DNA from: Phocoenobacter atlanticus subsp. cyclopteri
GTDB taxonomy: Bacteria > Pseudomonadota > Gammaproteobacteria > Enterobacterales > Pasteurellaceae
NCBI RefSeq assembly: GCF_018343795.1
Contig: NZ_CP074346.1
Span: forward strand, 1,426,001 to 1,490,000
DNA length: 64,000 bases
Direction of reading: 5' to 3'
Shown here piece after piece: positions 29,873 through 39,662 of the stretch (position 1 is its first letter; every line of letters starts with the position of its first letter). The translations under genes and the position numbers were made by a program. The notes below the pieces were generated by a model, which was not told the origin of the DNA, did not search any database, and was given only the letters and a program-made list of their open reading frames with translations.

Positions 29873-31429
29873 ATGCTTACTTCCATTGAAACACCACCAA
29901 CAAATCTTCAAATTTGGGGAAAACGCCTCTGCATTGGTTTGCTTTATTTATTAGCCTTTTATCTTGTTTTTACCATTTATTTACAAGGTGAGATTATATT
30001 TGCACTGCTTGTGTTGGTTGTTTTAACCTCTGGTATTTATGTGTTCAGTAATGGCAGAGCATATCGTTGGCGTTATCTTTATCCGGGTGTATCCGCAATT
30101 GGAATTTTTATTGTTTTTCCGTTATTGATGACAGTCATTATTGCATTTACTAATTATAGTGGTGCAAATAGATTGAGCTTTGAACAAGTTGTATCACAAT
30201 TACAATCACAAAAATTTGCTTTTGGAGAGCGTTTTAATTTTAAACTATTCGCAGTCGAAAACAATCAATATCAACTTATACTTAACAATACAAAATTACA
30301 AAAAAATTATCTTTCTGCACCAATTGATTTAGCAAAATTACCAAAAGAATTATCCGTCAATGAAGTGGCACAATTACCAGAAGGTAAAGTTGCACCATTA
30401 AAAGTTATCATAAAAAATCGTACTCATTTACAAGCGGTTAATGTTGTACTACCATCAAATGAAAGCTTAACAATGAGTTCATTACGTCAATTTACGGAAC
30501 AGAAGAAGCGGTACGATTTTGATCAAAATTCGCAAATTTTAATCAATAATGAAACAGGCGAAAAATATAAAGCAAATAATGAAATTGGTTTCTTTCAAAA
30601 AATTGATGAACAAGGGCAGTTTGTTGAACAGCGTTTAGAACCGGGTTATATCGTTGCGGCAGGTTGGAGTAATTACATTAAAATTTTAACGGATAAAGGC
30701 GTACAAGAACCTTTTGTTAAAATCTTTATTTTGACAGTGATTTTTGCTTTCTTAACTGTTATTTTTACTGTATTTTTAGGAATGATTTTTGCCTCACTGG
30801 TGCAGTGGGAGCCTCTGAAAGGTAAAGCCGTTTATCGCTTATTGCTAATTTTACCTTATGCCGTACCAGGTTTTATTTCCATTCTGGTATTTAAAGGATT
30901 GTTCAACCAAAGTTTTGGGGAAATAAACTTAATTCTTAACCAATTATTTGGTATTCGCCCTGAATGGTTTAATGATCCAACTTTAGCCAAATCAATGCTA
31001 TTAATTGTAAATACGTGGTTGGGTTACCCTTATATGATGATTGTTTGTATGGGCTTACTCAAAGCCATTCCAAATGATTTGTATGAAGCCTCTGCCATTG
31101 ACGGTGCGACAATGTGGCAAAATTTTACCAAAATCACAATGCCAATGTTATTAAAACCACTGATGCCATTGATGATTGCCAGTTTTGCGTTTAACTTTAA
31201 TAACTTTGTATTAATTCAATTATTAACCTTAGGCGGTCCAAATATGGTTGGCACAACCACCCCAGCAGGGCATACTGATTTACTTGTAAGTTATACTTAC
31301 CGTATCGCCTTTGAAGGTAGCGGATCACAAGACTTTGGTTTAGCAGCGGCAATTGCAGTGATTATCTTCTTACTGGTCAGTATTCTTGCCTTATTCCAAA
31401 TTCGTTTAACCAAATTACAGCAAGATTAG
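29873..31429 (+). CDS. malF: Maltose ABC transporter permease MalF
   Basis: A 518-residue inner-membrane subunit. It has two or three N-terminal helices, a large periplasmic P2 loop (about residues 90-270, contacting MalE), then the transport domain with the EAA motif YEASAIDGATMWQNFTKITMP near 405. Length matches E. coli MalF (514). malG follows after 12 bp. The gene is intact although malE before it is frameshifted. Confidence 0.96.
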   Translation: MLTSIETPPTNLQIWGKRLCIGLLYLLAFYLVFTIYLQGEIIFALLVLVVLTSGIYVFSNGRAYRWRYLYPGVSAIGIFIVFPLLMTVIIAFTNYSGANRLSFEQVVSQLQSQKFAFGERFNFKLFAVENNQYQLILNNTKLQKNYLSAPIDLAKLPKELSVNEVAQLPEGKVAPLKVIIKNRTHLQAVNVVLPSNESLTMSSLRQFTEQKKRYDFDQNSQILINNETGEKYKANNEIGFFQKIDEQGQFVEQRLEPGYIVAAGWSNYIKILTDKGVQEPFVKIFILTVIFAFLTVIFTVFLGMIFASLVQWEPLKGKAVYRLLLILPYAVPGFISILVFKGLFNQSFGEINLILNQLFGIRPEWFNDPTLAKSMLLIVNTWLGYPYMMIVCMGLLKAIPNDLYEASAIDGATMWQNFTKITMPMLLKPLMPLMIASFAFNFNNFVLIQLLTLGGPNMVGTTTPAGHTDLLVSYTYRIAFEGSGSQDFGLAAAIAVIIFLLVSILALFQIRLTKLQQD

Positions 31430-31441
31430 GAGGAAGATAAA

Positions 31442-32332
31442 ATGGCAATGGTTCAAGAAAAATCCATAAAAGTACGTTTATTTTCAACACACTTATTTTT
31501 AATTTTATTTTGTGCATTAATTTTGTTCCCAATGTTGATGATTATCGGCATTTCATTAAGACCGGGTAATTTAGCACTAGGAGAAATTATTCCTAGTACG
31601 ATCTCTTTTGAGCATTGGAAGTTAGCATTGGGACTTCCTGTGACACACGCTGATGGAACAGTCACACCACCTCCTTTTCCTGTTTTATTATGGTTATGGA
31701 ACTCTGTAAAAGTGGCGACAGTGACCGCTGTTCTAACATTAATTTTTTCCACAACATCAGCTTATGCTTTCGCACGTTTAAAATTTGCAGGAAAAGGCGT
31801 ATTGTTACAAGGAATGTTAATTTTTCAAATGTTCCCTGCGGTACTCTCATTAGTCGCATTATATGCGTTATTTGACCGTTTAAGTGATTACATTCCATTC
31901 TTAGGATTGAATACGCACGGTGGCGTAATTTTTGCTTATTTAGGTGGAATTGCAATGCACGTTTGGACAATTAAGGGATATTTTGAAACCATTGATGTTT
32001 CTTTAGAAGAAGCGGCAGCCTTAGATGGTGCAACCCCTTGGCAGACTTTCCGCTTAATTTTATTGCCATTATCAGTCCCTATTTTAGCGGTGGTCTTTAT
32101 TTTATCTTTTATTTCTTCTATTATTGAAGTACCCGTTGCCTCGTTACTATTACGAGATGTGGACAATTATACTTTAGCGGTGGGTATGCAACAGTATTTA
32201 AACCCACAAAATTATTTATGGGGCGATTTTGCCGCTGCTGCTATTCTTTCTGCTATTCCAATTACCTTAGTCTTTATTTTGGCACAACGTTGGTTAGTGG
32301 GTGGTTTAACATCTGGTGGTGTAAAAGGTTAG
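31442..32332 (+). CDS. malG: Maltose ABC transporter permease MalG
   Basis: A 296-residue inner-membrane permease with six helices. The EAA motif [25 protein letters not shown] is near residue 190, where MalK docks. The C-terminus ending [15 protein letters not shown], which in E. coli reaches into the binding cavity, is conserved. An AGGAGG site stands before the start. malQ follows after 10 bp. Confidence 0.97.
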   Translation: MAMVQEKSIKVRLFSTHLFLILFCALILFPMLMIIGISLRPGNLALGEIIPSTISFEHWKLALGLPVTHADGTVTPPPFPVLLWLWNSVKVATVTAVLTLIFSTTSAYAFARLKFAGKGVLLQGMLIFQMFPAVLSLVALYALFDRLSDYIPFLGLNTHGGVIFAYLGGIAMHVWTIKGYFETIDVSLEEAAALDGATPWQTFRLILLPLSVPILAVVFILSFISSIIEVPVASLLLRDVDNYTLAVGMQQYLNPQNYLWGDFAAAAILSAIPITLVFILAQRWLVGGLTSGGVKG

Positions 32333-32342
32333 GAGAATAAAA

Positions 32343-34358
32343 ATGATAAAACAACACCCATATATTTACCCTTATTTTATTGATGAAAAAGGAGAGCGTA
32401 GTTATTCAAGTCCAGAGGTATATCAACGCATTGCCAACTTGTTGGGCGAGCCGCAATCTCAGCGAGCCATACCTTTTGTAAAAGTCGTCAAACAAAATCA
32501 AGCGGTCACTTTTGATCTTAATTTTACTAAAAATGAAAAAGTGGACGACTATTGGCAGCTGACATTAGAAAATGGTGAAACACGTTCAGGCTATATTTTT
32601 AATTATTCAGTCAATTTGCCGAGAAATCTTCCATTGGGCTATCACATTTTAACTATTAAAGCGGAAAAACAGACCTTTGAATGCCAGATTATCGTTACCC
32701 CAGAAAAAGCGTTTCAACCAGTTGAATTGCAACAGGGTAAAAAACTATGGGGATCGATTTTACAGCTTTATACTTTACGCTCAAAAGAGAACTGGGGAAT
32801 CGGTGATTTTGGGGATCTACAACAATTTTTAACGAAAATTGCACAGCAAGGTGGCGATTTTGTGGGGTTAAATCCTATTCATTCTTTATTCCCTGCAAAC
32901 CCTGAAAGTGCCAGTCCTTATAGTCCTTCTTCTCGTTTATGGCAAAATATTATCTATATTGACGTAAACAAAGTGACCGCTTTTCAACAATGTAAAAAAG
33001 CACAAAGTTGGTTTAATTCACAAGAAATTCAGCAACAACTGACAGATGTCAGAAATGCCGATTATGTGGATTACACAAAAGTTATACAGCTAAAATTACA
33101 AGGCTTAAAACTCGCTTTTGAAACTTTTAAAACCCAAAATCAAGCTGATTTTGAAGGCTTTATTCAACAAAATGGCGAAAATTTTCTTATTCAAGCGACC
33201 TTTGATGCACTTCATCAATACCGTTGTGAACAATTAGAAAATCAATGGGGCTGGGATTCTTGGGACAGCGAATATCACGATTATCATTCCCCAGCGGTTG
33301 CAAAATTTAAGCAAGAACACAGCGATTTAGTACGTTTTTATATGTGGCTACAATTTATCGCCCAACAGCAATTAGCTGAGTGCGATAAATTAGCGAAAAA
33401 ATTAAAAATGCCGATAGGTTTTTACCGTGATTTAGCGGTGGGCGTTTCAGCCAATGGTGCAGAAACGTGGGCAGATAAAGCACTTTATGTATTAGATGCC
33501 TCTGTTGGTGCACCGCCTGATATTATGGCACCACAAGGACAAAATTGGGGATTATCACCAATGCACCCAGATGTGCTACAACAACGTGGTTATCAGCCTT
33601 TTATTGATTTATTGCGTGCCAATATGCAACATTGTGGCGCGTTGCGAATTGACCATATTTTAGGTTTTGCACGTTTATGGTGGGCAACCAAAGGCGTACC
33701 AGCCAAAGATGGGGCTTATGTACGTTACCCACTAGATGATTTACTCGCTATTTTAGCCCTTGAAAGTCAGCGTCATCAATGCTTAATTATTGCGGAAGCA
33801 TTAGGGATTGTACCTGATGGAATGCTTGAAGCCTTAGAACAAAAAGGCATTTTGGCGTATAACATTTTCTATTTTGAATTTGATGAAAACGGTAGCAAGC
33901 GATTACAAGATTACCCTTATCAAGCAATGACCACGTTAAGTACCCACGATTTAGCAACAGTTAAAGGGTATTGGCAAGATTACGATTTTGAATTAGGCGA
34001 AAAATTTGGGATCTATCCGAATGAAGATCTACTTAAACAACTAAGAAAAGATCGTGTAGTTGCGAAGCAAAAAATCCGTCACGCTGTAGAAACAAGCGGT
34101 CACATTTTAGAAGAAACTTGCAAAAATGTGAGCCAAAATTTCACACATCAATTACAACATTATGTGGCGAATACCAACAGTGCGTTATTTGGTACACAAC
34201 CTGAAGATTGGTTGAATATGCTTGAACCAGTGAATATTCCAGGGACGAGTGATGAATACCCAAACTGGCGTCGGAAATTGAGTAGAACGGTAGATGAAAT
34301 TTTTGCTGATGAAAAGGTAATTTCTCTGTTAAATAGAATAGATAGTACTCGTCAATAA
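32343..34358 (+). CDS. malQ: 4-alpha-glucanotransferase (amylomaltase) MalQ
   Basis: A 671-residue cytoplasmic GH77 enzyme that disproportionates maltodextrins. After an N-terminal beta domain (to about 130) comes the GH77 barrel with GDFGDLQQFL, NPIHSLFPANPESASPYSPSSR, ALRIDHILGFARLWW (nucleophile Asp), IIAEALG (acid Glu) and TLSTHDLATVKGYW. It is the last gene of malE-F-G-Q; no malP phosphorylase gene follows, so glucan degradation must be finished elsewhere in the genome. Confidence 0.96.
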   Translation: MIKQHPYIYPYFIDEKGERSYSSPEVYQRIANLLGEPQSQRAIPFVKVVKQNQAVTFDLNFTKNEKVDDYWQLTLENGETRSGYIFNYSVNLPRNLPLGYHILTIKAEKQTFECQIIVTPEKAFQPVELQQGKKLWGSILQLYTLRSKENWGIGDFGDLQQFLTKIAQQGGDFVGLNPIHSLFPANPESASPYSPSSRLWQNIIYIDVNKVTAFQQCKKAQSWFNSQEIQQQLTDVRNADYVDYTKVIQLKLQGLKLAFETFKTQNQADFEGFIQQNGENFLIQATFDALHQYRCEQLENQWGWDSWDSEYHDYHSPAVAKFKQEHSDLVRFYMWLQFIAQQQLAECDKLAKKLKMPIGFYRDLAVGVSANGAETWADKALYVLDASVGAPPDIMAPQGQNWGLSPMHPDVLQQRGYQPFIDLLRANMQHCGALRIDHILGFARLWWATKGVPAKDGAYVRYPLDDLLAILALESQRHQCLIIAEALGIVPDGMLEALEQKGILAYNIFYFEFDENGSKRLQDYPYQAMTTLSTHDLATVKGYWQDYDFELGEKFGIYPNEDLLKQLRKDRVVAKQKIRHAVETSGHILEETCKNVSQNFTHQLQHYVANTNSALFGTQPEDWLNMLEPVNIPGTSDEYPNWRRKLSRTVDEIFADEKVISLLNRIDSTRQ

Positions 34359-34384
34359 TAGGGTGAGATTGTATGTAGGGACAA

Positions 34385-34457
34385 GACAAGGTATGCCTTG
34401 TCTTTACGATATATTTATAAATTCAATGCTTCACGTAGAGACAGAATATGCACTGTC
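34385..34457. repeat. Palindromic repeat copies H and I after malQ
   Basis: Copy H is GACAAGGTATGCCTTGTC (34385-34402), perfect except for its centre. Copy I (34440-34457) is a decayed GACAGAATATGCACTGTC. Each is preceded by GTAG-type flanks. They separate malQ from lpxL and may act as terminators. Confidence 0.75.
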
Positions 34458-34547
34458 TTGTTTGCAATATATTTATGCATACAATTTATTACAATAATGA
34501 CAAAATTCAGGTAAAATTGAGGAAATTTTATTTAATAAATAATAAAA

Positions 34548-35492
34548 ATGGCAAATAAAACACAGTTTCCTCCTTTTCAAATGCAATTTTTACACCCCAA
34601 ATATTGGGGACTATGGCTTGGATTAGTTTTTTTTCACCTAATCTTATTGCTTCCTTATCCTATTTTGCTAAAAATCGGTAAAGGACTAAGTGCTATTTTC
34701 AAAATTGCAAAATTCGGAAAATATCGTACCGCTATTGCAAAACGTAACCTTGAACCTTGCTTTCCTAATTATTCAAAACAAGAAATCGAACAGCTTGTTG
34801 AAAAAAATATTGAATCTGTCGGAATGGCTATCATTGAAACAGGAATGGCGTGGTTTTGGTCGGATAAACGAATTCTAAAATGGTCAAAATTTGAAGGAAT
34901 AGAACACCTTAAACAAGCTGAAAAAGATCAAAAAGGGATTATTTTAGTTGGCGTACATTTTTTAACCTTAGAGTTAGGAGCAAGAATTATGGGATTACAC
35001 CATCAAGGTATTGGTGTTTATCGCCCTAATGATAATCCTTTGCTTGATTGGATTCAATTTCGTGGACGAGTGCGTTCTAATAAAGCAATGTTAAACCGCA
35101 ATGACTTACGAGGAATGATTAAAGCACTGCGTCAAGGAGAGATGATTTGGTATGCACCTGATCACGACTATGGTAGCAAGTCTAGTGTATTTGTTCCTTT
35201 CTTCAACGTAAAAAAAACAGCAACAACGACTGGTACGAGAATGTTACTACGTTCTGCTCCCAACGCTGTTGTTATTCCATTTTCACCTATTCGTAACACT
35301 GATGGAACAGGTTATACATTAACGGTCAGCCCCCCTGTCGATTTCAGTCACTGTACAGATGATATTGACACCGCTACCTTAATGAATAAAGTGGTAGAAA
35401 AAGAAATAATGAATGCTCCTGAACAGTATATGTGGCTACATAGACGCTTTAAAACTCGTCCAAATGAAGATGACCCAAGTTTGTATGATTAA
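34548..35492 (+). CDS. lpxL: Kdo2-lipid IVA lauroyltransferase LpxL (HtrB)
   Basis: A 314-residue inner-membrane acyltransferase of late lipid A synthesis. Near the N-terminus is LHPKYWGLWLG as in E. coli LpxL. The catalytic HxxxxE region is VGVHFLTLELGAR, and YRPNDNPLLDWIQ, IWYAPDHDYG and APEQYMWLHRRFKTRP are all present. These match LpxL better than LpxM. It converges with the ABC efflux operon, with only 2 bp between stops. Confidence 0.93.
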   Translation: MANKTQFPPFQMQFLHPKYWGLWLGLVFFHLILLLPYPILLKIGKGLSAIFKIAKFGKYRTAIAKRNLEPCFPNYSKQEIEQLVEKNIESVGMAIIETGMAWFWSDKRILKWSKFEGIEHLKQAEKDQKGIILVGVHFLTLELGARIMGLHHQGIGVYRPNDNPLLDWIQFRGRVRSNKAMLNRNDLRGMIKALRQGEMIWYAPDHDYGSKSSVFVPFFNVKKTATTTGTRMLLRSAPNAVVIPFSPIRNTDGTGYTLTVSPPVDFSHCTDDIDTATLMNKVVEKEIMNAPEQYMWLHRRFKTRPNEDDPSLYD

Positions 35493-35494
35493 AA

Positions 35495-36631
35495 TTAGTT
35501 TAATGTTCTTTTGTAGCGTAACATCGCAATTGAAATAGAGAATAACCAAAATACTAAAATTGCACCAAATTCTGCTATTAACATCTGCCAACTGGCATCT
35601 TTTAGCATTACCCCACGAATAATCCGTAAAAAATGGGTAAGGGGTAAGACTTCTCCTAAATACTGTGCCCAAATTGGCATACCACGAAAAGTAAACATAA
35701 AACCTGATAACATTATTGAGGGCAGAAAGAAAAAGAACGTCATTTGTAGTGCTTGTAACTGCGAAGTGGCAATAGTACTAAAAGTAAATCCTAATGTCAG
35801 ATTAGTAAATAAGAACAGTAATAATCCAGCAATTAAAACAGTTGTATCGCCAATAAAAGGTACATTAAATAGCCACAGAGCAGCACCAATAATCATTAGT
35901 GATTGCAATAAACCCACCATAATATATGGAATGACTTTTCCGATCATTACTTCAAATGGGCGAACAGGCATTGCAAGTAAATTTTCCATCGTGCCACGCT
36001 CTCGTTCACGTGTCATCGTAATAGCCGTGATCATAATACCTGTCATTGTAATAATAACTCCTAACAACCCCGGAACAACATTAAATCGAGTTTCAAGCTG
36101 TGAATTAAAAACATTGTGAACCACAATATTAACAGGTGAAACCGTTGGGGGAATTTGTCGAGGATCATTCATAAAAGGTTGAAGTGCATAAGTAATCATT
36201 CCTGAAAAATACGCACCTACACCACTTGTAGCAGGATCACTGGCATCAATTTCAAGTAATAAAGAAGGTCGCTCACCACGAACAACTGCTTGAGAAAACC
36301 CTGCTGGAATGGAGAGAACATAATTAACTTTACCTGCTTGCAACAAAGCCGTTGTTTTCGAGGCATTTGGCTCTTCGATAACTAAATCAAAATAATCCGA
36401 GTGCGTCATAGTCGCAATAATACTTCGAGTAATATCAGTATGTTCCTCACTATGTACCGCAAGTGGTAAATTTTTTGGTTGTAAATTAACCGCATAGCCA
36501 AACAAAATCAGTTGGATAACTGGAATCCCAATTAACATACCAAAAGTTAGACGATCACGACGCATTTGTTGCCACTCTTTATACACCATCGCACCAATAC
36601 GAGCCAATACAGAACGGAAAGAGTTTTTCAT
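35495..36631 (-). CDS. ABC-2 type efflux permease (YbhR/YhhJ-like)
   Basis: A 378-residue inner-membrane protein. An N-terminal helix (LTFGMLIGIPVIQLILFGYAV) is followed by a periplasmic region to about 180, then five helices ending LFSISIAMLRYKRTLN, with the ABC-2 signature MTRERERGTMENLLAMPVRPFEVMIGK between. Its start overlaps the ATPase stop (ATGA). E. coli ybhGFSR has two permease genes; only one is seen here, so it probably acts as a homodimer. Confidence 0.9.
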   Translation of the reverse strand: MKNSFRSVLARIGAMVYKEWQQMRRDRLTFGMLIGIPVIQLILFGYAVNLQPKNLPLAVHSEEHTDITRSIIATMTHSDYFDLVIEEPNASKTTALLQAGKVNYVLSIPAGFSQAVVRGERPSLLLEIDASDPATSGVGAYFSGMITYALQPFMNDPRQIPPTVSPVNIVVHNVFNSQLETRFNVVPGLLGVIITMTGIMITAITMTRERERGTMENLLAMPVRPFEVMIGKVIPYIMVGLLQSLMIIGAALWLFNVPFIGDTTVLIAGLLLFLFTNLTLGFTFSTIATSQLQALQMTFFFFLPSIMLSGFMFTFRGMPIWAQYLGEVLPLTHFLRIIRGVMLKDASWQMLIAEFGAILVFWLFSISIAMLRYKRTLN

Positions 36632-37554
36632 CGCTTATCCCCTCCACTGTCTAATTCTAAACTAATAAAAGCATCATCAAGTGTAGGCGTTTCAGACTCC
36701 CATTCAAGGTGATGATAAAGACGGTGTAATGTTGTATCAAGCAGATGAGGATCACGGTTTACTACGTGTAATCTACCACCATAAAACGTTGCCCTTTCAA
36801 TATTAGGATCTGCTTGCAGTATAGGTAAATACTGCCTAACATCATCACCCAAACGACTATGTCGTGCTTGTAAACCTGAACGATAAATAATTTCATCAAC
36901 TCGTCCTTGTACCAGTAGCTGACCATAAGCTAAATAAACAATATGATCACAGCGTTCTGCTTCGTCCATATAATGTGTGGAGACTAAAACAGTAATGCCT
37001 TGTAATTGAGAAAAATCGTGGATCATTGCCCAAAACTCTTGTCTTGCTCGTGGATCTACACCAGCAGTTGGTTCATCTAGTAGCAGAAGCTGTGGTCTAT
37101 GGAGGGTTACTGCTGCCAATGCCAGTCTTTGCTTCCAACCTCCTGATAATGCTGCAGCAAGTTCGTGTTGGCGTAGTGTTAGTCCAAAGGTTTCCATTTG
37201 TTCTGCAACTAACTGACGAGCTTTAGGTAAATTATAAAGCTGAGCAACAAACATTAAATTCTCTCGTACCGTTAAATCCTGCCAAAAGCTAAAATGTTGT
37301 GTCATATAACCAGTACGACGCTTAATTTCCCTTGATTGCTGACGAAAATTAAACCCCAAACATTGCCCCTCTCCCTTATCTGCCTGTAGCAAACCACACA
37401 ATAAACGAATACAAGTTGTTTTACCTGAACCATTAGGACCTAAAAATCCCCAAACACTGCCTTTAGGTTGAGCAATAGAGATATTATCTACAGCAACTTT
37501 ACCATTAAATGATTTACATAAACCTGTTACATCAATTGCAAAATCAGACATCAT
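36628..37554 (-). CDS. ABC efflux transporter ATP-binding protein (YbhF/YhiH-like)
   Basis: About 308 residues with one ATPase domain: Walker A GPNGSGKTT, signature ALSGGWKQRLALA (degenerate LSGGW), Walker B LLLLDEPTAGVDP, and STHYMDEAERCD. E. coli YbhF has two fused ATPase domains; this one is single. The start is at one of two ATGs that overlap the end of the HlyD gene (37551 or 37554). It belongs to the TetR-HlyD-ATPase-permease operon, probably drug efflux. Confidence 0.9.
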   Translation of the reverse strand: MMSDFAIDVTGLCKSFNGKVAVDNISIAQPKGSVWGFLGPNGSGKTTCIRLLCGLLQADKGEGQCLGFNFRQQSREIKRRTGYMTQHFSFWQDLTVRENLMFVAQLYNLPKARQLVAEQMETFGLTLRQHELAAALSGGWKQRLALAAVTLHRPQLLLLDEPTAGVDPRARQEFWAMIHDFSQLQGITVLVSTHYMDEAERCDHIVYLAYGQLLVQGRVDEIIYRSGLQARHSRLGDDVRQYLPILQADPNIERATFYGGRLHVVNRDPHLLDTTLHRLYHHLEWESETPTLDDAFISLELDSGGDKR

Positions 37555-38593
37555 AAACACTCACTGGTAATCCTACAGGTAAACTTTCTTCATCATTATC
37601 AAAATATGCCACCACACGAAATACTAACTTGGTACGAGTATCTTCACTGTAAATCACAGGAGGTGTAAAACTCGCTCTATCATCTATTTCACGAATAGTC
37701 GCCATTCGTGGCGAAGCACCATCAGCACTCACCATAACTTTATCATTAATTTTCCAATGGCTGATTTCCTCTTCTGACACATAAAAGACTACTTTTCGAG
37801 CATTTGTGGGTAACAGTTTTATGACAACTTGACCTGCTTGTACCCATTCACCTGTATGACGATAAATTGCACTAATCTCACCTTCTATGCGACTATAAAC
37901 TTTACGCCGTGCTTGTGCTATTTTAGCCTGTGCTAGCCTCGCCTGTGCTAATGCTAATTGTGATTGTCCACTCATTAATGCCCCATCACGTGCAGAAAGC
38001 CGAGCAAGTGCAATGTCCGCATCAATAACGTCAATCTGTTTCTTAAGCTCATCAACTTTTATTTGTGAATGTTGTGCTTCAATCAAAGAAATCGATTTTT
38101 GTGCCACTAACTTTTTGTTACGCTTAGCATCAATAATAGCTTGAGTAAGTTTAGTTTGTAATACATCACGTTGAGCATTAAGTTTAGCGATAACTTCATC
38201 ACGTTTACCACTTTTTAAATCCATTAATTGCCCTTTTGCAGTATTAACCTGTGCCTGTGCTTTATCCACATCTAACTGCTGTAATTCATCTTCTATAACA
38301 AAAGCAAGCTCTTTCGCTGATAAGTGTTCCCCCACACGATGAGGTATTACTTCTAACCAACCTGAACTAGGTGCAGCAATAAATCGATAATCCCCTTCGA
38401 TATAACCAGTATAATAATGAGCAGTATTTTTGCTAGTTTCACTAAGGTTTGTTGATGATGGGGAAGTTGCTTGAGAGAATGGTGCTATTAATATAAGAGA
38501 AATTATACCTAATACAAAAATAAAGGCTAAACTCCATAATGAGCCAGACCATATCCCATATTGATAACTATTCTTTCTATTATCATTAAACAT
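37544..38593 (-). CDS. HlyD-family membrane fusion protein (YbhG/YhiI-like)
   Basis: A 349-residue periplasmic adaptor with one N-terminal membrane anchor (WSLAFIFVLGIISLILIAPFS). A lipoyl half follows (AAPSSGWLEVIPHRVGEHL), then a long coiled coil (about 110-230) and the second half (GEISAIYRHTGEWVQAGQVV). The ATG at 38591-38593 has a GGAGGAAC site, so the open frame upstream is excluded. Together with the ATPase and permease it should form a tripartite exporter. Confidence 0.9.
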   Translation of the reverse strand: MFNDNRKNSYQYGIWSGSLWSLAFIFVLGIISLILIAPFSQATSPSSTNLSETSKNTAHYYTGYIEGDYRFIAAPSSGWLEVIPHRVGEHLSAKELAFVIEDELQQLDVDKAQAQVNTAKGQLMDLKSGKRDEVIAKLNAQRDVLQTKLTQAIIDAKRNKKLVAQKSISLIEAQHSQIKVDELKKQIDVIDADIALARLSARDGALMSGQSQLALAQARLAQAKIAQARRKVYSRIEGEISAIYRHTGEWVQAGQVVIKLLPTNARKVVFYVSEEEISHWKINDKVMVSADGASPRMATIREIDDRASFTPPVIYSEDTRTKLVFRVVAYFDNDEESLPVGLPVSVYDV

Positions 38594-38633
38594 AGAGTTC
38601 CTCCATTTTATGGGTATATTTAAGTAAAATAGT

Positions 38634-39233
38634 TTAATTTTTTGCCTGCAACAAATTTTCAATCATCTTAAATTGAGTCATAAACAAGTGCCGTAATGCT
38701 TCTTTATCATTTGGTTGATCAGCAAAAAATATTTCCTGCGATAAAATACTAAAAACATAAGGAGCCATTATTAATTTAAACAAGCATTGTGCCTGCTCAT
38801 CATTTCCCAATTTTTGACTCCAAGCGATCTGCCAAGGTTTAATCACAGATTTACGGTAAAACATAACCATTTCAGGAAAAATTGCTGATTCACTGATTAA
38901 AATACGCAATAATTTTGGTAAAGGTGTTTCAGTAATTAGAATCACCATTTCATCCGCCATTTGTTCAAACACATCTGATAACGTTTGTGCTTCTTGAAGT
39001 TTTATTACCCAATCTTGCATTTTTTCACCAATTTGTTGAGTAATCAGCTTACGAAACAATGCTTCTTTATTATCAAAATAGAGATAAATAGTGCCTTTGG
39101 AAATACCTACAACAGTAGCAATGTCTTCCATCTTAGTTGCTTGAAAACCTTTATTAGCAAATAGAGTAAGGGCTGCATCTAAGATGGTTTGCTCTCTAAA
39201 AATTTTTCCAGCTTCATTATTTGCTCTTTTCAT
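38634..39233 (-). CDS. TetR-family repressor of the efflux operon
   Basis: A 199-residue regulator. The N-terminal helix-turn-helix is typical: TILDAALTLFANKGFQATKMEDIATVVGISKGTIYLYF (about residues 16-53). The C-terminal ligand domain resembles CecR/YbiH-type proteins, which head ybhGFSR operons. It is the first gene of the operon, 40 bp before hlyD. A good palindromic operator stands upstream at 39255-39278, suggesting autoregulation. Confidence 0.92.
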   Translation of the reverse strand: MKRANNEAGKIFREQTILDAALTLFANKGFQATKMEDIATVVGISKGTIYLYFDNKEALFRKLITQQIGEKMQDWVIKLQEAQTLSDVFEQMADEMVILITETPLPKLLRILISESAIFPEMVMFYRKSVIKPWQIAWSQKLGNDEQAQCLFKLIMAPYVFSILSQEIFFADQPNDKEALRHLFMTQFKMIENLLQAKN

Positions 39234-39254
39234 TACTTACCCTATATCAAAACC

Positions 39255-39278
39255 ATTACTAACTGACTGGTTAGTAAT
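39255..39278 (-). promoter_or_regulatory. Palindromic operator for the TetR-family repressor
   Basis: ATTACTAAC (39255-39263) and GTTAGTAAT (39270-39278) are perfect inverted 9-mers around TGACTG, 21 bp upstream of the TetR start. The ACTAACTGACTGGTTAGT layout is typical of TetR-family operators. Confidence 0.75.
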
Positions 39279-39301
39279 TTAAATAAAACTATTAATATTG
39301 T

Positions 39302-39603
39302 CAATCCATTTACAGTGTTTTATTATCAATTTGTAAATTTTTAGTCTGATGTGACCGCTATATTTTATGTCTAATGATGTTTTGTGGACGTTTCTATATT
39401 GAGCAGTGGGAGGATACTTTCTATAAGCTTTTGATTTATAATAAATAATTGCAGGATCAGCATTAGCAAACGTTAGTTTGCGTATATCTGACCGCAACGT
39501 ACAGGGTGTGAATATTGTCGTAAAATTAAATGCCCCATCAATTTATTTACAGCGTTTTATTATCAATTTGCAAATTATTGGTTTGATATGACCGCTATAT
39601 TGG
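39302..39603. repeat. Pair of 65-bp direct repeats carrying uptake-signal-like cores
   Basis: 39302-39366 and 39539-39603 agree at most positions (CAATNNATTTACAG.GTTTTATTATCAATTTG...GATATGACCGCTATATT). Part of the unit also occurs at 13941-13980 and, inverted, at 43061-43100. The GACCGCT end is the uptake-signal core in reverse. Confidence 0.75.
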
Positions 39604-39623
39604 GACATATTATGGATTTTTTC

Positions 39624-39652
39624 CTATAAAAAACCCAATGTTTCCATCGGGT
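39624..39652 (-). terminator. Rho-independent terminator of prs
   Basis: On the minus strand ACCCGATG-GAAA-CATTGGGT forms an 8-bp stem with a GAAA loop and is followed by a six-T run. It lies 10 bp after the prs stop. Confidence 0.88.
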
Positions 39653-39662
39653 CTTATAACAA

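Larger units (their letters stand above)
39234..39662. other. 429-bp intergenic region between the TetR gene and prs
   Basis: It holds the TetR operator, two direct copies of a 65-bp repeat (39302-39366 and 39539-39603) and the prs terminator. I see no gene here; a 72-codon open frame over the first repeat has no family features. Confidence 0.75.

Noticed and set aside
39279-39497. 72-codon minus-strand ORF upstream of the TetR gene
   Set aside because: It covers the operator edge and a copy of the 65-bp repeat, has no family features and no ribosome-binding site.
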